From assembly GCA_041859045.1 (NCBI GenBank), contig JBHELB010000030.1:41338-105337 (forward strand): DNA of 64,000 bases. Reading direction: 5' to 3'. The notes under the pieces are model-generated. The model ran no database searches. It was given only the letters and a program-made list of their open reading frames with translations, and was not told the origin of the DNA. The DNA comes from JBHELB01 sp041859045 (lineage in GTDB: Bacteria; Hydrogenedentota; Hydrogenedentia; Hydrogenedentales; SLHB01). Below are positions 33,021-41,627 of this stretch, piece after piece; the stretch's first letter is position 1, and the number at the start of each line of letters is the position of its first letter. A program made the position numbers and the translations under genes.

Positions 33021-33409
33021 TAGGACGCACCTCGCGCCGCCGCGATACACGTCGTCAGGGTCTTGGTGATACGGCGGCCGTTGTCGCCCGTCCAGGTAAG
33101 TTCGGCGGTCACACTCCAGAGCCTCGGCACGCCGTCGAACGGCTGAATCGTCACCTGTCCTTGCGCTTCGGGCAACGTTTCCGGGATAGCGATCGTAAAC
33201 GGCTGTTGACCGGATATCGCGCCGCGTTCGCCTGCACGCACCAACTCGATTTCATTCTCAAGGGTGGACAGAGCGGTTTCGCTCTGCGCGGCGTGGCGGA
33301 TTTTTGAGTGATAGTGCAGGACCATCTGCGCGCCGCCGAGCACGGCCGCGCCAAAGACGCCAAGCGCCACAACCATCTCGATGAGCAGGTATCCGCGCCG
33401 CCGCATCAT
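33020..33409 (-). CDS. Prepilin-like protein, GspI/PilV type
   Basis: A 129-residue prepilin. The leader is very short (MMRRRG), followed by YLLIEMVVALGVFGAAVLGG with Glu at +5. A TALSTLENEIELVRAGERG helix follows, as in GspI/PilV proteins. ATG 33409 overlaps the gspE stop (ATGA), so translation is coupled. The open frame continues to 33670, but that part lies inside gspE and has no prepilin features. Confidence 0.8.
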   Translation of the reverse strand: MMRRRGYLLIEMVVALGVFGAAVLGGAQMVLHYHSKIRHAAQSETALSTLENEIELVRAGERGAISGQQPFTIAIPETLPEAQGQVTIQPFDGVPRLWSVTAELTWTGDNGRRITKTLTTCIAAARGAS

Positions 33410-34692
33410 CCACGTGCCTCCTTCGTGCTGGGTGGGAGCACGCGCACGATCTCGTCCAGCGACGTAACGCCTGAGGCCGCACGCTGCAACGCGGCCGCGT
33501 GAAGCGGCGTCATGCCCGCCGCAAGGGCCTCCGCCTGTATCTGTCGCGTCGGCATGCGGCGCAGGACGGCATCGCCGACGCCGTCGGTAACCGCGAGCGC
33601 TTCTCCCACGGCAATCCGGCCCCAATAGCCTATCCCGCGACATTCCGCACACCCTACGGCCTGCCGCCACGTACCTGGGGCGTTGTCTATGTCATATGCC
33701 TCGAGCAAAGCCCGAGACGGCGCGGTCTCCGTGGCGCAGTGTGGACAAAGCCGCCGCAATAGCCGCTGGGCAAGCACGCCCGTGATGGATGATGCCGCCA
33801 GAAACGGCTCGATACCCATGTCGAGCAATCGCGCGAACACCCCGGCGGCGACGCCGGAGTGAATCGTGCTGATGACCAGGTGCCCGGTCAGGCCAGCTTG
33901 CACGGCAAGCGAGGCGGTCTCGGCGTCGCGAATCTCGCCGACCATGATCACCTCGGGGTCTTGACGCAACGCCGCGCGCAGGGCGCTCTCGAAAGTGAAC
34001 CCGGCGGCAGGGTTGATTTGAGTCTGGGCGGTGCGCGGCAAGCGGTACTCCACGGGGTCTTCAAGCGTGACCATGTTGACAGTGTTTCCGCGCTGGCGCT
34101 GGATTTCTTGGAGAAGGGCGTAGATCGTCGTCGTCTTGCCGCTCGAACTAGGCCCCGTGAGCAGCAACGTACCTTGTGGGCGCGCCACCAGCTCACGCAG
34201 GCGCGCCGTCACGGCGGCATCAAACCCCAGTTCGGCGAGCACAGGCGGCTGCGCGGAACCGCCCAGAAGGCGCAGGACTAGTTTCTCGCCGTTTATGGTG
34301 GGAAACGCCGCCACGCGCACAGCCTGTGCGCATGGCGTCGCGCCAGCCTCGATGCGTCCGTCCTGCGGCGTGTCGCGCTGATAGACCACCATGCGCGCGA
34401 GCACTTTGCAGCGGGTAACGAGGCGGTCGTGGTGATGTTTTGGGTAGCAGAGCACGTCGTGCAGCAGACCGTCGAGCCGCCAGCGGACAACGACGCGGTC
34501 TTCCCAAGGTTCCAGGTGCAGATCCGACGCGTGGTGCGCCGCTGCCTGCGCCAATAGCGTATCCAGGGCCAAGCACGCGCCCTGTTCGCCTCGCTCGAAC
34601 TCCTCGAGCACCTGGGCTTCGACCGCACGGAACGGCATCGGCGCAGGCTCGCGCCCGCCGTCTTCCCGATCGATAATCCGCAGTGCAGGCAT
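33406..34692 (-). CDS. gspE: Assembly ATPase, GspE/PilB family, short form
   Basis: Powers pseudopilus assembly. The 428-residue ATPase has the HASDLHLEPWED and RVVVRWRLDG domain, Walker A TGPSSSGKTTTIYALL, the Asp box TLEDPVEYRL, Walker B/His box MVGEIRDAETASLAVQAGLTGHLV, and a tetracysteine zinc site (CPHC, then CAEC near residue 360). Starting at ATG 34692 (GGAGAGGAG upstream), it lacks the usual N-terminal GspE-N domain that docks on GspL, so it may dock directly on GspF. The open frame upstream to 35250 overlaps gspF and is rejected. It is preceded by two gspF genes. Confidence 0.9.
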   Translation of the reverse strand: MPALRIIDREDGGREPAPMPFRAVEAQVLEEFERGEQGACLALDTLLAQAAAHHASDLHLEPWEDRVVVRWRLDGLLHDVLCYPKHHHDRLVTRCKVLARMVVYQRDTPQDGRIEAGATPCAQAVRVAAFPTINGEKLVLRLLGGSAQPPVLAELGFDAAVTARLRELVARPQGTLLLTGPSSSGKTTTIYALLQEIQRQRGNTVNMVTLEDPVEYRLPRTAQTQINPAAGFTFESALRAALRQDPEVIMVGEIRDAETASLAVQAGLTGHLVISTIHSGVAAGVFARLLDMGIEPFLAASSITGVLAQRLLRRLCPHCATETAPSRALLEAYDIDNAPGTWRQAVGCAECRGIGYWGRIAVGEALAVTDGVGDAVLRRMPTRQIQAEALAAGMTPLHAAALQRAASGVTSLDEIVRVLPPSTKEARG

Positions 34693-34709
34693 TGGGTCGG
34701 TCTCCTCTC

Positions 34710-35882
34710 CTACATCGAATTCAGCAACGCATCCGTGAACGCCACAAGGGTTGTGAACAACCACATCGAGAATTGCAGCACGAGAAACCCCATCGCGATC
34801 ACGCACGCAGGAAACACAAGTTCGTTCAACAGCAGTATCCCGTTGTGAAACCGGTCGAACGCAATGCGCCCCTCTTGTTCGAGGCTCTCGGGCAACAGTC
34901 CGCTGGCGTCGCCCATTGAGGCAAGTGCGCGGAACCCGGGCGAGAATGCGGATTCCCCCTGGATCGCGTGCGCAAACGGCTGCCCCAGCCCGACCGCCGC
35001 ACGAACACGCCCTAGGGCCGCACGCAACGCGGGGCGCACGTCGAGCGCAACGGCTTGATCCAAGACCTCTGTTAACGGTACGCCTGAAGCAAGCAGGGGA
35101 TGCATGAACTGCGCGGTCAGGGCCATGTCGCGCGCCTGCAAGATTCCACGAAGTCCAGGCACATGCGATGCCGCGTTGCGCACACGCCGCCGCCCGTTTT
35201 GAGACAGAAAGAGAGGGAATACCATGGCCGCCGGGATCAGCGCCAGCCAAACCGCCGTTGGCAGGCCAGCGTACGTCACTTTACAGAACGTCGTCACAAA
35301 GTCATGCGTGGCGGGCATCGCAACCGAGGCGTCGAAATCCTTGAGCACCGCGTCGAGTTGGGGCGAAAAGGAGCGAGAAATGTACCACCCCACCAAGAGC
35401 AGAACCGCATAAACAGCCAACACAAACCTTGCGGAACTGCGCACCGCCATCGCCACGCGTTCCTCGCGCTGAAGATCGCCGCGAAGTTGATCGAGGGTCT
35501 GCTCCAGATTGCCTGCCTGCTCCGCGGCGGCCACGCGCGCAACGTACTGCGCCGGGAAAAAGAGCGGGCGGCGCTTGAGCGCCTCATGAAGGTGGAATCC
35601 CGATTCGATATCGTCCGCCAAGGCAAGCAGCAAGACATAAAAAGGATGATTTTTCGTCTCGCTCGCGGCGAGACGAAGTCCCGTGGTCAACGGCGCGTTA
35701 CGGCACACAATGGATTGGAAAAGAACCGTGATCTCGATGAGATACCGGCGGCGCTTGCGGCCATTGAACGGAAACGGACCGCGCCATGTATCCGCCGGTA
35801 CGGAAAAGCGCTGGCCCCGGCGAAAGAACAGCGCCAGGTCCAGTGAGAGAAAACGGTGCATTTTACTCGGCTTCATGGACAT
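34710..35882 (-). CDS. Platform protein GspF/PilC family, copy B (divergent)
   Basis: A 390-residue GspF homologue, more divergent than copies A and C. Two T2SSF modules are recognisable: ITVLFQSIVCRNAPLTTGLR with EQAGNLEQTLDQL, and LTAQFMHPLLASGVPLTEVL with MGDASGLLPESLEQEG. Membrane helices lie near residues 155-175, 210-230 and 360-385. It starts 12 bp after the stop of gspF copy C. The N-terminus begins MSMKPSKMHRFLS without the usual F-YKA opening. Two adjacent, unequal GspF proteins suggest a heteromeric platform. Confidence 0.82.
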   Translation of the reverse strand: MSMKPSKMHRFLSLDLALFFRRGQRFSVPADTWRGPFPFNGRKRRRYLIEITVLFQSIVCRNAPLTTGLRLAASETKNHPFYVLLLALADDIESGFHLHEALKRRPLFFPAQYVARVAAAEQAGNLEQTLDQLRGDLQREERVAMAVRSSARFVLAVYAVLLLVGWYISRSFSPQLDAVLKDFDASVAMPATHDFVTTFCKVTYAGLPTAVWLALIPAAMVFPLFLSQNGRRRVRNAASHVPGLRGILQARDMALTAQFMHPLLASGVPLTEVLDQAVALDVRPALRAALGRVRAAVGLGQPFAHAIQGESAFSPGFRALASMGDASGLLPESLEQEGRIAFDRFHNGILLLNELVFPACVIAMGFLVLQFSMWLFTTLVAFTDALLNSM

Positions 35883-35894
35883 TTCATCCGCAAC

Positions 35895-37097
35895 CTAAAT
35901 ATCGTCCACCCGGATTCCGTAGAGCGGCAGCAGCACCAGCAGCCAGGTGGCGACGACGATCCCGCCCACGGCCAGCACGGCGATCGGCCCCGACGCGGTC
36001 ACGAGGGCTCTATCCATCGACGCGACGCGCTGTTCGAGGGTGTCCGCCGCGTGCAGCAGCGCCTCGGGTATGTCGCCACGTTCCTCCGCACCGGCCAAGA
36101 ACCAGCCGCTGATGTGGTCGAAATAGCCTGTGGCGGCCAGAGATTCGGATAGCGAGTATCCCGCGCTGACCCGGCCTGCCGCCTGGAGCGCGGCGCTCTC
36201 GATATCGGGATTTCCGCCCGCCGCGCCGGCGAGTTCCATCGCGTCGACAAGGGGAACGCCGCTGGACGTGAGCAAGCCCAGCGCGCGAACGAAACGGGCC
36301 TGGGCCGATAGGCGCAGGTATTTTCCAAAGAACGGCTGCACCCGGAACAGCGCGTAGAAAAGTTGCCGCCACCCCAGCACTTTCCACGCGACAAAGGCCA
36401 GCCCCGCCGCAATGGCTATTCCCGCGCCGAACCACGGCCAGCCTATCTGGGTCAGCGAGACAAAGAAGAACGCGAGCCGCGACACGATGCCGTTTCGGCC
36501 CGCGCCATTCTCCAGTAGGGAGATCTGGGGTAATACGGACGCGATAAGAAAAAACTGCACCACCAGCGCCGCCAAGGTCACCACGCCGGGATACGCCAGC
36601 GCCGCCAACATTTGGCCGCGCAATGACGAGACGCGCCGGGCATGTTCCATCAGCAGCACGAGCACGCCGGTGAGGTTGCCCGTCCGCTCGCCCGCGCGCA
36701 CCATGCTGGAAAACAGCGGCGGAAAGACATGAGGCGTATTGGCGTCGAGGGCCGACCCCAGCGAGGAGCCCGCCTCGACGCGCTCGCGCAGATTATTGAC
36801 CGCGCCGCGTAGGCGGCGGCTGCTCACGTCGCGCGCGAGCCCTTCCAAGCTCATGGGCAAGGGGAGTCCGCTACGCGCCACCGCAAGCAGGTGCGCACTG
36901 AGCAAATGCAGATCGTCCCAGTTCAACGCCCCTTTGAGCCGCTGATATCCGGTTACCTTCACCACCGGCTCGATCGCGTTTACCTGATACCCTTGTTCCT
37001 CGAGGGTCTTGACCGCCATCGCCGCAGTCGCGGCTTCGAGGCGGCCGTCGGCGGAAGTCCCACTCGGGTCGACTGCGCGGTAGAAGAACAAAGGCAT
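35895..37097 (-). CDS. Platform protein GspF/PilC family, copy C
   Basis: A 400-residue GspF with the canonical start PLFFYRAVDPSGTSADGRLE and two T2SSF domains (SAHLLAVARSGLPLPMSLEG and ARFVRALGLLTSSGVPLVDA, with AGAEERGDIPEALLHAAD). Three or so membrane helices. An AGGAGG site precedes the ATG. First structural gene after the sigma/anti-sigma pair, 71 bp behind the anti-sigma stop, so probably on the same transcript. Confidence 0.9.
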   Translation of the reverse strand: MPLFFYRAVDPSGTSADGRLEAATAAMAVKTLEEQGYQVNAIEPVVKVTGYQRLKGALNWDDLHLLSAHLLAVARSGLPLPMSLEGLARDVSSRRLRGAVNNLRERVEAGSSLGSALDANTPHVFPPLFSSMVRAGERTGNLTGVLVLLMEHARRVSSLRGQMLAALAYPGVVTLAALVVQFFLIASVLPQISLLENGAGRNGIVSRLAFFFVSLTQIGWPWFGAGIAIAAGLAFVAWKVLGWRQLFYALFRVQPFFGKYLRLSAQARFVRALGLLTSSGVPLVDAMELAGAAGGNPDIESAALQAAGRVSAGYSLSESLAATGYFDHISGWFLAGAEERGDIPEALLHAADTLEQRVASMDRALVTASGPIAVLAVGGIVVATWLLVLLPLYGIRVDDI

Positions 37098-37168
37098 CTG
37101 CGAAACTCCTCCTGAAGGGGAAAGGGAACGCTGTTCAGGAGTTTAATGCGCGCGCGAGGGAAAAGCGA

Positions 37169-37681
37169 TCAGCGAGAGAAAGACGAAGGTTTGCTTTGGG
37201 AGATGTTGCACAGGCGGATCGAGAACTGTTTTTCGAAGTCTCGGCGCATTTCGAGCGGCATGTGGGTCTGTCCGGAAGCGAGGACGGGCTGCGCCGCCGC
37301 GCCCCGAAGGTCGGCGCTATCGAACGGGGCGTGCCGCACGTCGCCCACCGGCTCCGCGGCAAGGCCCAATCCCAACACGAGCAGCGCCAACAGCGCCGCG
37401 CGCTGGAGCACGAGCCTGAACGAAAACGCAGGCATGGGCAACATGGTCCGTTTGGTCCGACTAAGTTCCGCCATTGCCTGGCGCAAGCGCGCAAACTGGT
37501 AACGCGGCGACGGATGCTCGAGCAGACCGCGAACGTGTGCGTACGTCGCTCGAAGCGTTGACAGTTCCTCGCGGCAATCGGCGCAGCGCTCGAGATGAAA
37601 CTCCACCTCGAGCCGATCGGCCAGTCGCAGGTCGCCGTCCGCATAACGGACGAGCCTTGTCTCCATTCGACTACAGTCCAT
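37169..37681 (-). CDS. Membrane-bound anti-sigma factor with zinc-finger (zf-HC2-like) domain
   Basis: A 170-residue protein starting 6 bp after the sigma stop. The N-terminus has the anti-sigma signature HLERCADC (His-x3-Cys-x2-Cys) with an upstream Cys/His region (MDCSRMETRLVRYADGDL), binding the sigma factor in the cytoplasm. One membrane helix (LLALLVLGLGLA, about residue 95-107) follows, then a small extracytoplasmic tail of about 60 residues. It should hold the ECF factor inactive until an envelope signal arrives. Confidence 0.82.
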   Translation of the reverse strand: MDCSRMETRLVRYADGDLRLADRLEVEFHLERCADCREELSTLRATYAHVRGLLEHPSPRYQFARLRQAMAELSRTKRTMLPMPAFSFRLVLQRAALLALLVLGLGLAAEPVGDVRHAPFDSADLRGAAAQPVLASGQTHMPLEMRRDFEKQFSIRLCNISQSKPSSFSR

Positions 37682-37687
37682 AGTGCT

Positions 37688-38287
37688 CTAATCTCTCATG
37701 GCCAGGAGTACGTCTCCCAGCAGCTCGCGCAATTTGCGCACCGCCAACAGCTTCCTCGAACGCACCGTGTTCACGGGGCATTGCATCACCTTGGCGATGT
37801 CTTCGAGCGGCAACCCATCCACCACGCGCAGCACGAAGGCCATTTTCTGGTCTTCCGGCAACTCGTTCATCGCCTGGTCCAGCAGCGCGCTCAGTTCGCC
37901 GCGTTCCGCCGAAAACTGCGGAGAGCCTCCCTTGTTCTGTTCGGCCTCCGCATACCACCCCGCCTGCACCGTCTGGTCGCGTTGTGCGCGCTTGGCCTCG
38001 CGGCAGCGCTCGAACCATACCATCCGCGCAAACGTGAAAAGATAGGCAGGAAACGACCCGGTGGCCGCGTATCGCTTGCGCAGTTTCCATACCCGCAAGA
38101 ACGTTTCGTGGCACAGATCCTCCGCTAGCGCCGGGTTGCGTCCCATCGCGCAGAAGAAATTCTGCAACTTACGGTAGTAGCGTTGGTACAGCGCCTCAAA
38201 CGCATCCGCGCTGTCGCCCTGCGCCGCCAACATCAGCTCAATGTCCGACCGGATTCCTTCGCAGCGATCGACCCCAGCCATGGTCAC
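37688..38287 (-). CDS. ECF-type RNA polymerase sigma factor
   Basis: A 199-residue sigma factor with regions 2 and 4 only. Region 2: AFEALYQRYYRKLQNFFCAM and AEDLCHETFLRVWKLR. Region 4: LPEDQKMAFVLRVVDGLPLE followed by the helix-turn-helix CPVNTVRSRKLLAVRKLRE. GGGGGTGACC precedes the ATG. It heads the operon anti-sigma, gspF, gspF, gspE and four pilin-like genes. Its own promoter looks like ordinary sigma70. An effect on the downstream pilus genes is inferred from order. Confidence 0.93.
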   Translation of the reverse strand: MTMAGVDRCEGIRSDIELMLAAQGDSADAFEALYQRYYRKLQNFFCAMGRNPALAEDLCHETFLRVWKLRKRYAATGSFPAYLFTFARMVWFERCREAKRAQRDQTVQAGWYAEAEQNKGGSPQFSAERGELSALLDQAMNELPEDQKMAFVLRVVDGLPLEDIAKVMQCPVNTVRSRKLLAVRKLRELLGDVLLAMRD

Positions 38288-38364
38288 CCCCTGTCGTATA
38301 CTAATGAGCCGTCGACCCCCAATCGATCAAACTCAGCCCGCGTAGGACGCAAACTCACGCATTG

Positions 38365-38393
38365 AGGATATATCAACCCACGGAATGCGTCAA
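38365..38393 (-). promoter_or_regulatory. Sigma70-type promoter for the ECF sigma operon
   Basis: On the minus strand TTGACG (38393-38388) and TATCCT (38370-38365) are 17 bp apart, leaving a leader of about 70 nt before the sigma gene. It is not an AAC-type ECF promoter, so autoregulation through this site is not indicated. Confidence 0.55.
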
Positions 38394-38528
38394 TAGAAAA
38401 ATTGCGTACGTTGTTGGTTTTTTCAATCACCACCTGAAAGAAATTTCCAGTCCGCTCGACGCTGTCGATCCGCGATTTTGCTTTTCGTGGCCAGTTTTCT
38501 TAGCTTGTTCCCTAGTGGGAGGTTGCCT

Positions 38529-38855
38529 GTGGAACGACCAAGAAATCACTCTCTGTTTTCTGCGTGCTGGGGACCCAGTTCGTCGTTGGCGCGGCTGGGA
38601 ATTGCCGCTGTGATCTTGCTCGTCGCCGGAGGACTTACAGCAAGCTTCGTCGTGCGCGCGACGTCGGCCCCAAGTGCCACGGTCGCTGTCGCCGAGAATA
38701 CATCGGCGACCGACGACGAACGGCAGCTCAGTGCAAGCGAACAACAGGCCGCGGCAGAAGAAGGCGAGTATCAGCAAGAAACCCGGCGGCAGAAAAGACA
38801 TACGCTTCGCTGGATTTTCAGATCGCTACGGCAATTCCTCAGGCTTCTAGACTAG
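38529..38855 (+). CDS. Small single-pass membrane protein, unrecognised
   Basis: A 108-residue ORF starting GTG at 38529 with GGGAGG 6-7 nt upstream. One membrane helix (LGIAAVILLVAGGLTASFVV, about residues 23-42) is followed by a polar tail rich in Ala, Glu and Gln (ERQLSASEQQAAAEEGEYQQ) and a basic C-terminus. It is divergent from the ECF sigma gene. I do not recognise a family. The antisense frame 38801-38427 is also open but looks arginine-rich and shadow-like. Confidence 0.45.
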   Translation: MERPRNHSLFSACWGPSSSLARLGIAAVILLVAGGLTASFVVRATSAPSATVAVAENTSATDDERQLSASEQQAAAEEGEYQQETRRQKRHTLRWIFRSLRQFLRLLD

Positions 38856-38888
38856 CGCGTAGCGGGAGCTCGGCGACCGTTCCTGCGC

Positions 38889-39044
38889 CTATCCCTTCCA
38901 CATTTCCAGCAGCCGCTGGAACGCGGTGGGGTGAGTCTGATAGAGCCCGGCGGCGATCCGTCCGGTGTAGAGCAGGAACCCGCCGATGAGCCACGTGCCC
39001 AGCAGGAATAATCCAAGAGTGCGAAGGCGATTAGCGGCCGACAC
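38889..39044 (-). CDS. 51-residue membrane peptide overlapping the DUF2304 gene
   Basis: From GTG 39044 the frame reads MSAANRLRTLGLFLLGTWLI, continuing with GGFLLYTGRIAAGLY and ending in a conserved-looking amphipathic helix (HPTAFQRLLEMWKG). It begins inside the last codons of the DUF2304 gene (14-bp overlap), as translationally coupled genes do, and forms one clear membrane helix. Too short for standard gene callers. It is probably part of the glycan cluster. Confidence 0.6.
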   Translation of the reverse strand: MSAANRLRTLGLFLLGTWLIGGFLLYTGRIAAGLYQTHPTAFQRLLEMWKG

Positions 39045-39411
39045 GCTTTTCAAGCTCCTTGAGTTGACTCGCGAGAAGGGCCACCTCTTGAGTCAGCGCG
39101 CGAGTGCGTTCGGTCTGGCGGGAAATGATGATCGAGAAACTGAGCACAATCCCGAGCAAGAAGGCGAACGACAGCGCGAAGAGCAGCGTGACGTACTGAA
39201 AATGCAGGAGGCGCGCGGTCCACACGATGAGGCTGGGGAAAATGCCGAATATGAGTCCCGTACACGCGACCGCGAGCCAGAGCAGAGCATAGCGCTCTTT
39301 GAGCATGCCGCGGCGAACGACCTCAAGCACGAGAATGAGCAGCAACACGCTGACGCCCAGTAATGCGAAGCGGTGCACAGACTCGAGGGTGACGAGCGGC
39401 CCGTTATTCAT
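39031..39411 (-). CDS. DUF2304 membrane protein
   Basis: A 126-residue protein with three predicted membrane helices (FALLGVSVLLLILVLEVV, ALLWLAVACTGLIFGIF and TLLFALSFAFLLGIVLSFSI) and a C-terminal coiled coil (TRALTQEVALLASQLKELEKRVGR). DUF2304 proteins usually follow a GT2 dolichol-phosphate-mannose-synthase-like enzyme, exactly as here (8-bp overlap with the gene at 39404), and are thought to assist it at the membrane. ATG 39411 is chosen because the frame upstream lies in the GT gene. Confidence 0.85.
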   Translation of the reverse strand: MNNGPLVTLESVHRFALLGVSVLLLILVLEVVRRGMLKERYALLWLAVACTGLIFGIFPSLIVWTARLLHFQYVTLLFALSFAFLLGIVLSFSIIISRQTERTRALTQEVALLASQLKELEKRVGR

Positions 39412-40132
39412 GGTGCGAAGTCTCCGGCGCTTTGGCGAACTTGCGGAAGAGATCGAGCACGATGGCAAGTGCGACCTTGACGATATAGTACGCGGCGCGG
39501 TGAGGGGTAATCGAGGTAACCCCGCCTTGGCGCTCATGCATCTCGACGGGAATCTCCGCGGCGGTGAGTCCGGCGCGGTAGAGTATAACCAGCGCCTCGG
39601 GCTCGGGGTAGTCCTCGGGGTAATGACGGGCGAAGAGCGAGAACGCCGCGCGGTTGGCCGCGCGAAAACCGCTGGTGGTGTCGGTGATGCCGCCGCCCAT
39701 CACCGCGTCGACCAACCGCGACAACAGCGATTTGCCCACACGCCGCGAAAAACTGGGCTGGTAGCGCGTGTCGGCAACGTAGCGCGAACCGATGGCGAGA
39801 TCGGCGCGGCCTTGCTCGACAAACTCCACCAAGCGAGGAATGTCCGTCACCGGGTGCTGGCCATCGGCGTCGCACTGCACGGCGATGTCGTAACCATGAC
39901 GCAGGGCATATTTGAAACCGGTCTGCATCGCCCCGCCGATCCCGAGGTTGATCGGCAACGATACCAGTTTCACGCCCGGCACGGATTCCGCCACGCGCGC
40001 GGTATTGTCGAGCGAACCGTCGTCGACCACCAGGGTGTCGTACTGCGGCAAGGTCTCGCGCAGATGCTGCAGGACTGCGCCGAGCGCGGCCTCTTCGTTG
40101 TACGCCGGAACGATCACCAACACGCGGCTCAT
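39404..40132 (-). CDS. GT2 glycosyltransferase, polyprenyl-phosphate mannose synthase-like
   Basis: A 242-residue GT-A fold enzyme: VLVIVPAYNEEAALGAVLQH, then VVDDGSLDNT, NLGIGGAMQTGFKYAL and the metal-binding CDADGQHP. This family transfers a sugar from a nucleotide sugar to polyprenyl phosphate. No membrane domain of its own; DUF2304 next to it supplies one. ATG 40132 overlaps the previous gene's stop by 4 bp. Substrate sugar unknown. Confidence 0.88.
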   Translation of the reverse strand: MSRVLVIVPAYNEEAALGAVLQHLRETLPQYDTLVVDDGSLDNTARVAESVPGVKLVSLPINLGIGGAMQTGFKYALRHGYDIAVQCDADGQHPVTDIPRLVEFVEQGRADLAIGSRYVADTRYQPSFSRRVGKSLLSRLVDAVMGGGITDTTSGFRAANRAAFSLFARHYPEDYPEPEALVILYRAGLTAAEIPVEMHERQGGVTSITPHRAAYYIVKVALAIVLDLFRKFAKAPETSHHE

Positions 40133-41139
40133 GGGCGTGTCTCCTTGCGGCGCACACCGAAGTGCCAGAAGCCGTCGATCATGCCCAGCCCGCGTGCGAT
40201 GTCGCGCAGGAAACAGAGGTCGCCAAACATCAGGAACCGCGAATTGCCGGTACGGCTCGCCATGCGGAACGCCATCGGCACGCGAAGCGCGGCATAGACC
40301 AATGCGCACGCCGCCCACACACAAATCGCTACTTTCAGCATCGGCATCGGCACCCAAAGCGACGCGGCGATGAGCTTAAGGAAACCCGCTATGAGCAGTA
40401 GCGCAAGTCCCGGCGCGATCAGATCGACGGTCCCCGCGTAACGGTCTCCGCGGCCCGCGCGATGGGGATGCTTGCAGTAGAGCTTTACGCGCCAAAACCC
40501 GTGCGCGTACTGGGTGCGCAGGTAGGGCCAGAGCCGGGTAGGATGGTAATGGTGGACACGGGCCTCCGGCGCGAAGCGGAGCACGCCCCCCGCTTGCGTC
40601 AGCCGGTACGCCAAATCGTTGTCTTCGCCCGATGCCACGCGAAACGCCTCGTCGAATCCACCCACGGCGTCGAATGCCGCCTTGCGGTACGCTACGTTAA
40701 ACGAACCGAGAAAGTCCACCTCTTCGCCGAAGCGCTCGTGCCGCATGAGGATCTCTTCGTGCACCATCCGCGCAAGCAACGCATCGCTGTTGGCGATGCC
40801 GTAAGTCCCCCCCACGCCCACGACCCGTTCGTCCACAGCGGCCGCCATCAGGCGTACGATCCAGTCCGGCTCAGGCACGCAGTCGCTGTCCGTAAACGCC
40901 ACCCACTCGCCCGTGGCCAGCCGCGCACCATGGTTCCGCGCCGCGGCAGGCCCCTGATTGGCCTGGTGCACGTAGCGGACCCGCGGAAACTCTTGGACAA
41001 TGCCCGCGCTGTTGTCGGTCGAGCCATCGTCGACGGCGATGATCTCAAGATCGCGGTAGGTCTGCGCACAGCACGCCGTCAGGCATTCGCGCAGCGTACG
41101 CTCCGCGTTGTATACCGGTACGACGATTGACACCAACAT
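40129..41139 (-). CDS. GT2 family glycosyltransferase with C-terminal membrane helices
   Basis: A 336-residue enzyme opening LVSIVVPVYNAERTLRECLT with IIAVDDGSTDNSAGIV, the metal-binding FTDSDCVPEPDWIVRL, and an ED-type catalytic motif in GEDNDLAYRLTQAGG. Hydrophobic segments near residues 240-265 and 270-290 place the C-terminus at the membrane. The ATG at 41139 shares its A with the upstream stop (TAATG). Part of a five-glycosyltransferase run, all minus strand. Confidence 0.87.
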   Translation of the reverse strand: MLVSIVVPVYNAERTLRECLTACCAQTYRDLEIIAVDDGSTDNSAGIVQEFPRVRYVHQANQGPAAARNHGARLATGEWVAFTDSDCVPEPDWIVRLMAAAVDERVVGVGGTYGIANSDALLARMVHEEILMRHERFGEEVDFLGSFNVAYRKAAFDAVGGFDEAFRVASGEDNDLAYRLTQAGGVLRFAPEARVHHYHPTRLWPYLRTQYAHGFWRVKLYCKHPHRAGRGDRYAGTVDLIAPGLALLLIAGFLKLIAASLWVPMPMLKVAICVWAACALVYAALRVPMAFRMASRTGNSRFLMFGDLCFLRDIARGLGMIDGFWHFGVRRKETRP

Positions 41140-41627
41140 TACTGCTCCTTGTGCGCCGCCAGACGTGCTACCGCCTCGCGTACGGCCCCAATCAACGCGC
41201 CCCGCGCCGGGCGATAGCCTTCGTGCGCGGCAGGCGGCTCGGCGCACAGACGCGGCAACTCCGTGACGTCAAGCACCATACGCCCCCACCCCCGGCGCTC
41301 AACGGCTTCGGCGAGGTCGAGCTGATGATCGGTCATGTGTTCACGATACCGCATCAGGCGCGGAACCACCACGAGCGGCCGCCGCACCTCCAGCGCGTCG
41401 ATCACCGACCCGATGCCGCCGTGACATACGATGAGCCGCGCCTCGCGCTGCAGCGCCAACGCCTCCTCGCGTGGTTTGAAGTCAAAATACTCGGCGTGTT
41501 CGGGAAAGGCCTTACCCATGCCAATTTGGATCACGACGCGCTCGCCGGTATCCCGGGCAATCTCATCCATTTTGCAGATCAACCGCGGGAAATCCATGAA
41601 CATCGTACCGACGGTGACGTAGATCAT
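41139..41627 (-). CDS. Alg13/PssE-like glycosyltransferase catalytic subunit
   Basis: A 162-residue protein matching the C-terminal half of GT28 enzymes: MIYVTVGTMFMDFPRLICKM at the start, and the nucleotide-sugar site HGGIGSVIDALEVRRPLVVV with PRLMRYREHMTDHQLDLAEA. Alone it lacks an acceptor domain. In eukaryotes (Alg13/Alg14) and in exopolysaccharide clusters (PssE/PssD) it pairs with a membrane-anchored partner, which here is encoded immediately upstream with a 4-bp overlap. Confidence 0.88.
   Translation of the reverse strand: MIYVTVGTMFMDFPRLICKMDEIARDTGERVVIQIGMGKAFPEHAEYFDFKPREEALALQREARLIVCHGGIGSVIDALEVRRPLVVVPRLMRYREHMTDHQLDLAEAVERRGWGRMVLDVTELPRLCAEPPAAHEGYRPARGALIGAVREAVARLAAHKEQ

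Noticed and set aside
33410..33670. Extension of the GspI/PilV-type pilin start
   Set aside because: It overlaps gspE and destroys the prepilin leader position.
34693..35250. N-terminal extension of gspE into the gspF copy B frame
   Set aside because: The extra 186 residues are Arg/Ala/Gly-rich shadow of gspF; a good RBS precedes ATG 34692.
38427..38801. 124-residue minus-strand frame opposite the small membrane gene
   Set aside because: Arg/Gly/Ser-rich and without RBS; the plus frame has a better start and a clear membrane helix.
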